Source: an uncultured Lachnospiraceae bacterium | GTDB lineage: Bacteria; Bacillota; Clostridia; Lachnospirales; Lachnospiraceae | Assembly: GCA_902781215.1 (NCBI GenBank) | Contig: CACZIO010000036.1 | Span: 1-33,276 of the forward strand | Reading direction: 5' to 3' | DNA: 33,276 nt | Part shown: one piece after another, positions 1 through 9,500 of the stretch | Numbering within the stretch: the first letter of the stretch is position 1 | How the letters are laid out: each line of letters opens with the position of its first letter | Notes under the pieces: generated by a model | The model's input: only the letters and a program-made list of their open reading frames with translations | Databases searched by the model: none | What the model was told of the DNA's origin: nothing | Position numbers and translations under genes: made by a program

Positions 1-296
1 GATCTCTCAATCAGCACACCGTTCGAATCCTTCTCTTCCTGCAGGATATCGGTGCGGAACCACTCCGGGATCAGGGCCATCTCCAGGTCACCGGAGTAGC
101 CATTATTGCTGGTGGAGCGGAAATATACGACGCCGTCCGCATAGAAGGGATTGCTTTCACCCTCCGCGTCCAGCGACAGGGATACCGCGCCCGGGATCGC
201 CACAGGCTTTGCATACGTATAGGTGCCGTCATCCCCTTTGGTGAGGATGGCGGTATGGACATTTTTCAGGTTGTATCTCACCTTATTCTTAGCCAT
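1..296 (-). CDS. Phage major tail protein, phi13 family (N-terminal part, runs off the window)
   Basis: Forms the tail tube of siphovirus-type phages. The reading frame starts at the ATG at 296 and stays open to base 1, giving about 98 residues: [18 protein letters not shown] at the start, then a [16 protein letters not shown] segment, [11 protein letters not shown] and [17 protein letters not shown]. This order of motifs is what I know from phi13/TP901-type major tail proteins of Firmicutes prophages. A GGAAGG ribosome site lies about 9 bases before the ATG, which settles the start. A different frame in the same stretch (71-262) is only a shadow. Head and connector genes normally precede this gene, but none is found upstream within the window. 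It therefore belongs to a prophage fragment or tail-only cluster continuing to the left. Family assignment is from remembered motifs, not a search. Confidence 0.85.
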   Translation of the reverse strand, partial: MAKNKVRYNLKNVHTAILTKGDDGTYTYAKPVAIPGAVSLSLDAEGESNPFYADGVVYFRSTSNNGYSGDLEMALIPEWFRTDILQEEKDSNGVLIER

Positions 297-320
297 TTTC
301 AGGTACCTTCCTTTCAAATG

Positions 321-404
321 AATGCCGATCAAAGAGACCGACGAGGCAGCCTGTGTCGCATGGTTGATGAAGCTCTATCAGGAGAAAGTAAACGAACCAA
401 AATA
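321..404 (+). pseudogene. 27-codon open frame, possible 3' remnant of a truncated plus-strand gene
   Basis: The frame opens with an ATG immediately after an in-frame TGA (318-320) and ends with TAA at 402-404. The peptide is [14 protein letters not shown] followed by [13 protein letters not shown], helical in character. I do not recognise it. It has no convincing ribosome site. A good plus-strand hairpin terminator follows 8 bases after its stop, which is the arrangement expected at the end of a real gene. Because the divergent phage tail gene begins only 24 bases to the left, the most economical reading is the last codons of a gene whose front was removed at the junction. It may also be chance. 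Confidence 0.25.
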
Positions 405-412
405 ATCACACC

Positions 413-450
413 GACGCTGTCCGGCACAGTCCCGGGCGGCGTCATTTTAT
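413..450 (+). terminator. Rho-independent terminator, plus strand
   Basis: A 12-bp stem pairs 413-424 (GACGCTGTCCGG) with 432-443 (CCGGGCGGCGTC), with two G-U pairs and a 7-base loop. ATTTTAT follows at 444-450. On the minus strand no T-run follows, so it acts only on plus-strand transcription, that is, on whatever reads through 321-404. Confidence 0.55.
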
Positions 451-482
451 ATATTGCGGTTAGTCAAATCTAACCCCTCCGC

Positions 483-514
483 ATAAGAAAAGCCAGCCAC
501 CGAAGTGACTGACT
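483..514 (-). terminator. Terminator of the first giant adhesin gene
   Basis: On the minus strand AGTCAGTCAC (514-505) pairs over a TTCG tetraloop with GTGGCTGGCT (500-491), a full 10-bp stem with two G-U pairs, followed by TTTTCTT. It begins 18 bases after the TAG stop of the giant gene at 532 and faces the plus-strand terminator at 413-450. Confidence 0.78.
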
Positions 515-531
515 TCTCTGTTAACCTTGTG

Positions 532-3500
532 CTAAATCAATCTCCGTCTCCTCCACAGCAGTACTCCCGCTCCAAGGATCAGGATACTGCCGAGGATTGT
601 GAAGAGCCGTGTGCCTGGACCGCCGGTGTTCGGGAGGGCTGCTCCGGGGGTGTTGCCGACAACAATAGCTGCGTTCTCGACTTTCACCAGTCCAGATATG
701 TTGCCGTCAATTGGCTGGCCGGCATTCTCTCCGCTTCCATTTACCAATAAGATTTCCGGCACGGCGGAATCTTTATTGTACCGCACCTGGAAGACCGGAC
801 TTTCAGTCAACTTGATGTAACCATCCGGGCATTTGGTCTCTACAATCTCGTAATAACCGGCATCCAGGTTTTCAAAACTGAAGATACCGGGATTCTGAGG
901 ATCATCGGAAACCACTGTCGACTCTCCTGAATTGCCCCAGCTCATGTCTTTTGCCCTGGGCTTTAGGGATGTGTATTTAATCAGTTTGAACTCGGCTCCT
1001 TGAAGCAAAGAAGAATGATCCGGAAAGTCACTTTCCTCCACCTTATAAAGGACAATGTCAATCGGGGGTTTTTTCTGGTTGGTGATTGTCCATACGCCGG
1101 TTTGTGTGTCCTGATCCCACTTCACGAGATAAGATGAAGTCTGTCCATTCCATTCTCCGGGCTGGCCGGGCGGATTGACAGTATTGGTGGTATCCGAACC
1201 AATAGCCGCTTCCGTCAGCTCATAGGTGTAGATGAATGATTTGCCTGCGTCAACACCACTGTCTTTATACTCGTAGAGCGGAAGATGCGTGATGCTGCCT
1301 TCCCAGGTCTGAACTGCGGAGCCTTCTCCATGACCGGGCGCGTTTTCACCGTTGCTGATAACCGTAGGCAGTCCGCTTTCATTATTGGTGAGCGTCATAG
1401 TGTAAGTGGGATGACTGGTACCTATGAGAACCGGATCGGTCTGGGCAGGGCCTTCTGCACCCTCCAGTACGTTTTCAAGCATTTCGTTCAAATCCCAGAT
1501 AATCTCATAGGTACTCGTCATTTCACACGTCCACTCATGTCTGTCTGTGTAGGAAGGTGCCTCGGAGTAATGATACATGTCGTACAGATTCATCCACTTA
1601 TCATTTCCGGCGTGAAGTTCGAGCGAGATCTCTTTCGCTTCGTCCACCTCCGCTATTGTAAATGTGGCGCCGGGATAATAGTATGTACGACCGGGCTTGT
1701 CGGTATAGGTGGTGGCGGATGGCGACTGATTGCGGGGAGTAACTGTTATTCCATTGCCATATACATATACCGTGTGCTCTGGGGCGTTTGTCCCGTTCTC
1801 AACCCAATGTGGCTCCATTGTAAACGAGGCTCCCTGAGGCACATATACTACATATGTGTGATTCACACGGGGATTGCTGTTATTCCCGTTTTTGTCGCTG
1901 AGGTTGATTGTGATCGGATACAGCATCCTGGGCTCGGCCTGAGCACCTGTTCCTATGAGTACCTTTGCTTCGTACTTCTTCTGAGTGACATCCAGCAAGA
2001 TGGTATCGTTCTTATGGAGATCTTCATCGTCTTCGCCGGCTGCCGTCTTCCACTCCTTTCTGACGTCGATCCCGGTTTCCTGATCAGTAGGCCCCATTGG
2101 CTCGTTTGTGATTATATATGAATAGGTGCCCTGGTTTTCTCCCTCGTTGATCAGACTTCCATCAATTGAGGTTTTGTAGCCGGGAACCTCTGTTTCTTCC
2201 GTAACATAATACTCATAGAACACCTGAACTGCGTCTGTCTCGCCGACAGGTGTATACTTACCTGCCTTTGGAAGCCTGGAAACGGTTTCTTTCCAGCTCT
2301 TTGCGGAATCCTGGCTGTTGTATTGAAGAAGGCCTGTGAATCCATTGGCGGCCAGATCCGGAACCAGGTTCGAGGTTACTTCCTGCACCGGATAACTGGC
2401 ACCGCGAATCTTTTGTCCCTCATGATCCGGGTCATCAACCATCTGATAAGGGATTCGATAGATCTTGTATTGAATCGTCTGCCCTGTGTGGTCAACACCC
2501 TGCCGGCCGTCATCAGTCCACACCTTCTGCACGTTCACTGCCGTTGTGTCGATGTTGTTGGTGAAGGTCGCGGTGGTATTCTGGTTTGCTGTCACAGTTA
2601 TCTTCCTGTCGCTGCCGGCAACCACGCCGTCTTTGACTGTTTTCGAAACTCCATCGACGGTAAATACTTCCAGAACTGTCCCGTTGTCCGGTTCTTCTTC
2701 CGTGATCGTGTATTCACCTATACGCAAATCGGTTAATACGACAGAAGCCGCGGCACCGTTCTCCACTGTAATGCTGATCCTGCCGTCTTCTCCGATCCAC
2801 TGTCCGTTAACCCTACCAACCGCCGGTTTTCCATCCGCGTCTGTAATGGTAAAGATGTATGTTCCATCTGCCCAGTCGGTCTGCGTCGGCTCGTGGTCTA
2901 CCGTCACTTTCTTTGTGATCTGCAGAGAACCGTCTATGACCTTGTTTGTATAAGTGACGTCGTTGTCGGTATTCTGGATGATATCTCCCTCGATTTTGTA
3001 ACCGTTGATTTCTATCGAGGCTTTTTCATTCTGTATCTGATTGGATTTAACACTGACCAGATCATACCCAGTTGTCTGCGTCTCAGTAATTGAATAATGT
3101 GTCCCGAGAGGAACATTCGCAATCGTCAGAGTCTCGTTCTGATTGATCCACATATCAGCCTGAGTGGAAAGATGATCTGCCGCGGCGTCTGTCCGGTTAC
3201 CTTTGATCGTGACGATCCTGTCGCCTGAGCCATCATTAAACTTAATGACCTGTCCGGTGACATTATTCTGATCAAACGTTCCGCCGACAATAAATACTTC
3301 TGTTTCGGGATCGATGGTGCCTATAACACCGTCATAGGGATTCTCCAGTGTCCCTTCTTCCGTACAGATCTTCAGATCGCCATTTTCTTCCAGGTATGCA
3401 TGATAGTAATTAAAGTCATCGTCATGATAAAAAAGGCCGTTCACAGCATACCAGGGGATGTGATCTCCTTCAAAAACAGGCGACGGGTTTTCCAGACTGA

Positions 3501-6500
3501 TATGATATTTGAATTTAGTATCGTCAGTAGGTCTTGGACTGGTACCGTCTTTGCCGACTACAACCTTTTTAAGATTGATATAACCGCGCAGGGTGTTTTC
3601 AATCTTCAGGGATGATATGCCGTTCTCTTCCGAAGTCATCCCGGTAATACCTGTTATTTTGCCCTTCTCATCCCGGCTGAATGTAACACTCTGCATTTTG
3701 CCGTCCACGATCATGGGATGGTATTTGGTCTCAGGAAAATCAAAATCGTAGCTTAATTTGGGTGTTTCCTCCAGCATGTAATCATGTCCTTCTTCGAGGA
3801 TATAATATGTCACATGATTATATTCAAACGAAGAGAACAGACTCTTATTCAGATGGCGGGCATTCATCTGTCCTTCGCTCAGCATTAAGCCCGTAGCGAT
3901 GGAGAAATCCTGAGCCCAGCGTGTTCCTACTTTATGACCAACTCCGTCGTATGTCACATTATTCTGCGCCGGGGCATCAACCCAGACATAATCATCGGTT
4001 TCCTTATTCCATTCATCCTGCCAGCCGAGAGTCACAGATGTATACAGGTCTCCGGCAGGCTGGTCATCTGCAGGCTCGTCCGGGTCTGTGGGATCTGCTG
4101 GGTCTGCAGGGGCTGTTGGTTCAGCAGGATTTTCCGGCGGCTCCTCCGGGTCTGTTTCTTCTGTCGGATCTGCCGGATCCGCAGGGTCTGCCGGGTCATC
4201 TGTCTCCACTGTTTCCTCGGAAGGGTCGGATATATATACGCCGAACGTAATGGAGAAAGGTATCCATTCCCCGGTTTCAGGATCCTTATTCCCGTACAGG
4301 AGTTCTGTAAGAACTTTGGGGTTTCTGTCCACGTTCCATTGCTTTTCGATCTGGGACATGGATGCTGTGAGAGGCATGGGATCCGGCGGATCAACAGATT
4401 TTTCAAAAGGTCCGGTGATTTCTGTCACTTCCTGGCCGTTTACGATCTTGTTATCGACTTTATAATATTCCACGTTCTGCTCCGTGTTGGACATAGCAGC
4501 GTAAACACCGTTATCTTCATAACGGGAAATATACGGATAATCAGCAAAGCCGCCCTGTCTGTACTGCCTTCCGGAACTATCCGTTTTAAGAGGCTGAGCC
4601 GCCCAGTTGGCGGTCGCTTCAATATCAGGCCTCTTCCCGTTATTGAGATCCGCGACAAGGTCATATGCATCCTGATTCGGCCAGACTACGAAATTAACCT
4701 CATAAGAATATCCGTCCTTGAGGACTCCGAAGGGGGACAGATCCCATGTGACGGTTTCATCCGGGACCGCGATCGGCATAATGTACTCATTGTCATCGGC
4801 GTCTTTATAATAATAGACCTCAACATCGATCGTCTCTGTCTGTATTTTGTTGTTTTCATCCAGGATCGGCCGTCCATCGTCGTCAGTCACTATCTTAGTG
4901 GTCGAAATCTCTTTTATTTCACCGACAACCGGCGGTCCATCGCCCCCGATCCAGAAGAGCGGCGTGCCTTCATCTGTCCCCTCAGGGGCACCGTTAGGAG
5001 CTACCGTGACTTTGTAAGCCACCGCTTTTGATTTATCTCTTATGATGTAAGTAAAGGCGGATACATCTCCGTTCAGGACTGTAGAAGATGTTACACCGGC
5101 GGTTATTCCATCCGTCACAGCAACATTTGTAAAACCGACCTTTTCAGTGATCAGGTTATAAATCTTGTCGAAGGCACCCTGCAGGTCGCTGGTGTTTTTC
5201 GCTTCATAGAACAGGTTGTTGGTCAGATCCGCAGTCGTGTTGTAGCCGTATTTGATGGCGTTGTGGAGCATCTTGGCGCCGTCTTCACGACCATTATATC
5301 CGTTATAGGACTCATTCGTTGTGTTATATGCATAGATGCCGTATAACTGAGCGCCCGTGTTGACGATCGCCCTCATTTCGTCCTTGGATGCTTCGCGGCA
5401 CAGGAAGTAGCTGTAGAAGTTGGGATACCCGCCACTGACCGGCTCATGCTCAGTGCCGCCGGTGATCGGATCGGGAACGTTGGTATTTGTATTCTCTCCT
5501 GCACCGTGGAAACCTGTATACTGGGACGGTTCGCCGTCAGTGAAGAACACGACAAAAGTCGGATCATCATCTGTATCATTCAGAAGCTTTTTAAAAGCTT
5601 CGTCCATTGAATCTTCCCAGTCTGTTCCTGTATGCAGATAATAGTACTTCAGATAGGTATTAACTGTATCCTGAAACTCAGTCTTGGACCTGGTCCAGTC
5701 CAGACGCTCCGTGACTCCTCCGTCGAATGTGAGCATGGATACTTCTACTGCATCCGGACGTTGTTCATTATTATAGGAAAGAAGTTTCTGACCGAAGTCC
5801 AGAACTGCGTCATGTGTATCAATGATACGGGTGCTTCCATTCGTAGTGATGTTGCGCATACTTGAAGAAGTATCTACAACAAACAGAACATTCGCCTTGT
5901 TTGTGTCCGATGCATTTTTCGCATGCGCATCAACCTTCAGAGACAGGGTATAGGTACCGTCACCATTGTCCTCCATTGTTTTTTCAAGAGACGGCGGCTG
6001 CACTTCACCCGGATTCACGCTGCCGGGTCCCGAGCCGGTGGTTTCCGTGGGGACCGGATCCAGAACGACATAGATATCTTTATTATTGGAAAGAGCATAT
6101 GGAACAACGTCTCCATCCACTGCCGGCCTTCTGTTAAACCGGTCAGAAAGATTGTGAGAGGTCAGATTTCCGTAGGCCAGATTACCCATAGGAGGATTGC
6201 CTGACATATTCCAATTCGTTTCACCGCTGTCTGATTTAAAGGACAGATTGGTGCCGTTGGAAGTGGAAGTAAGAACAGAATCTATGACAAGTCCATCCTG
6301 CTTCATTTCACGATTGTCTGCGTCATTGCCTGCCAGATGGCTATTGGCGTAAGTATACCCCTCCTTGGAAAATTGAGTTCTGAGGTCCACGGAAGTCTCT
6401 GTAGTCTGTCCGCTCCAGCTATAAGGTATCGTAAATGTTCCATCCGGATTCTGCGTTACGAGCGGATTGGTACCGGTATAAGTAACACCTGTAAGAGGAT

Positions 6501-9500
6501 TCCCGTATCTGTCCACATAATGTACAGTAACATGCGGAGGTTCCAGCCGGGTCGCGAGACGGAAGCGGCTGTTTAACTTGCCCTGATCGCTTTCCCCATC
6601 CTGGGTCAGCGTGCTCAGCCAGAACTGGTTATTACCGTAGTTCCACAGAGACACGCCGTTACGATTCTGCAGCAGATAGGTCCCGTCTCCGTTAGGCACT
6701 ATTCTGATCAGAGTTCCGTCACTGGACGATCCATCTCCTGCAGCGCTCTCCAGACGCAGGGCATGCTCAAAGGCGTGGGACTGGTTGGACGGCATGTCGC
6801 TTTTTTTGGTGACATCCGGATCAATAAACAGGTAACCCTTTGCAGTTTTGATGCGATAATAGGCGCCGGTACTGTCATTTTTCACAAACTCGAATGTCCA
6901 TACAACATCGTTGCCGGATGAATAATCGACATTGTCAGTTCTGGTATAAGTGGTTGCATTTCCAGAGACATAGTAGCCGCGGCTGTCTTTTGTGTCATCA
7001 ATCTCATCCCTTACGGCCTGCCAGTTATTTCCGCCATCCCTGTTGTTGATGATGGTCCGGGACTTTCCATCAAGATCAAACGGATCATCCGCATATGTAA
7101 GCGCATACACAGTAAACCATTCACCCGGATTGGTTGTATACCCCCAGTTATTATAGGTAGAATAACCGTTAGACGTATTGTTACTGGTGTTGTTCAGTGC
7201 ATCATGGTTGTCATTCGCAATTCGGATCTGTGTCTCACCATTGTTCTGACGGGTCACTACAATCAAATCCTGAGGACTTGAAGATATGGTAGCTGACCCG
7301 GAACCCAAATGCAGATATCCATCATTACAACGAATTTGGTAGTGATCATTGCCGTTCCAGTTACCAATATATGTAAACGTCCACTGTGTCAGTTCGGGAC
7401 TTCCGTCTGCAGTAGAGATCTGATCCCCATTCACTGTAACAGCGACCGCCCGTAATGCAGTCTGACTCTGTGCAGTGCCCAAAACAGCATTGTTATTTGT
7501 CTTGTTAATCAGTGCTCCGGTCGCACCATTGAGAGCTGTCACTTTGGAACCATCGTACTGAGCGTCCGTCACCTTCACGACAAACTGCTCCCCGTCTTTT
7601 ATGGTGACAGTAAGCGTCTCTTCGCTGGCAAACGGCAGCATGCTGATTAAAGCCCAGTCACCGGCCTCAACCGTCTGCGCGTTGATCGTCTTAATCTCTT
7701 CTTCCGTCAGCTCAGCGCTGTACTGAACTTCCAATTCGTTTGCTTCTTTTAATCCGCCGACCGTGGTCTCTTCACCAACCTTCGCGACCCAGACCAGTTC
7801 AGGACTGGAGAACTCCACTGTCTCCACGTCCGCGACAAAACGCCTGGTCTCCTCGCTGACCTGCACATCTTCCATTGTCAGGGCAGACCGGACCCGGCTG
7901 TCCTCATTATCCGCATCATCGAGATTATTCTCAGGATCGTTTTGAGAAGCTTCCTGCGCAGCCTCATCAGCCGGGCTTCCCTCAGAAACGTTCTGAGACT
8001 CCTCCTGTGCGTCCTTCTCTGTCACTCCGAGGATTTCCATGAGCTTTGAAAAGCTTGCAAATCCGCCTCCGGGAAGGGAATATTCGTACTGTCTGCCATC
8101 CACTTCCCAATGGAAGTCCACTGTATATACAATAGCATAGACGGAGAAGGAATCCGTATCAAAGAAGACGGTGGGCTCTTCTGAGGGCGCATTCGCTGTA
8201 TCCTCTCCTGCAGTCGGCTGGTCATCCGTGATCGTATTCTCCTGGTTCCGATTCTGATTCTCGTCCACCTTCTCACTCACTTCCACGGCGGACTGATCCT
8301 GATTGTTCGTTTCCTCCGGTGCCCGATTTTCATTCCTTCCTTCCGTTGCATTATTTTCCGGATCATCCCCGGCTGCCTGGTCATGCGCGGAGGTCTGGCT
8401 GTCTGCATCGTCCCAGTCTTTCTCTTCCTGCTCAGCCGTGGCTTTTTCTTTCTCCTTTGATGCAGCTTTTTCTGCCTCAGTCTGCGCCTTTTCCATCTCC
8501 TCCCGCAGTTCTTCTTCGGTTTTTCCCTGCGCAGGCTGGATTTCTTCAGGCGCAATGAGATCCATCTTCTCCGCATTGCCGTCATCGTCCAGGTGAACAA
8601 CGACAGGGTCGGCGATGGATGTGTTCTCGTTGGCTTCTTTGTCAGCTTTGATCTGCTCGACAATTTCCGAGCTGAGGGCAACTCGAACAGGCTTTGCAGG
8701 CTCGATTTCATTTCCGTCCGCATCGCGGAAGGAGATGTCGACAGCCTGGAAGCCATAGGTTTTGGGATTCTTATTTTCTGTACTGCCGGCAAAAGTGGTA
8801 TCGGTATCGCTGTTGTTTTCTGCTGGCGTGTTGACTTCGTTACTCTTGTTGCCAGCGGTCTGTGCGGCATCACCTGCCCCGCCGTTTTCCACCGTCTCCT
8901 TCACGGTCTCGGCGACTGCGTCGAGGTCTTCGACGGCGGAGAGGACCATGGTCGTGCCGACAGGGAAGGTGCCTTCATCTGCTTCAACGCGAACGGTGAC
9001 TTTTGCCTTTTTCGGAAGGGCTTCGGCGGCACTTGCTGCGGCGGAGCCGGCACTGCCATCCTCCACGCCTGCGGGCTTGCCGGTGCGGACGCGGATGGAG
9101 TCCTCGAAGCTCATGGCAGGCATAATGGTTTTCTCAGGTGTATCATCCTGACTGCCTGTCTGGTCTTCGTCTTTCTTTTCTTCAGTATCCTTATCGGTTT
9201 TATCTTCACTGTCAGCGCCTTCGGCATCTTCACCTGTCTCCGCCTCCTGGCCGGTCAGGTCTTCCTCATTGCCTTCCGCACTGTCCTCCGCTTGTTCTTC
9301 TCCGATTTCTTCACTATTATCTGCGTTATCGGTGTTCTCTATATTCTCCGCATCATCAGGAGTCTCTTCGATCCTCACATAATTTTCTGCTGTGACGACC
9401 TTGATCGATGTACTGATCTCATCGAGGTTTCTGGAGCTATCTTTTTCTACAAAAACGATATTCGCTGTACGGAGTTCTCGGCTGATGAGCACAGAGGTTT

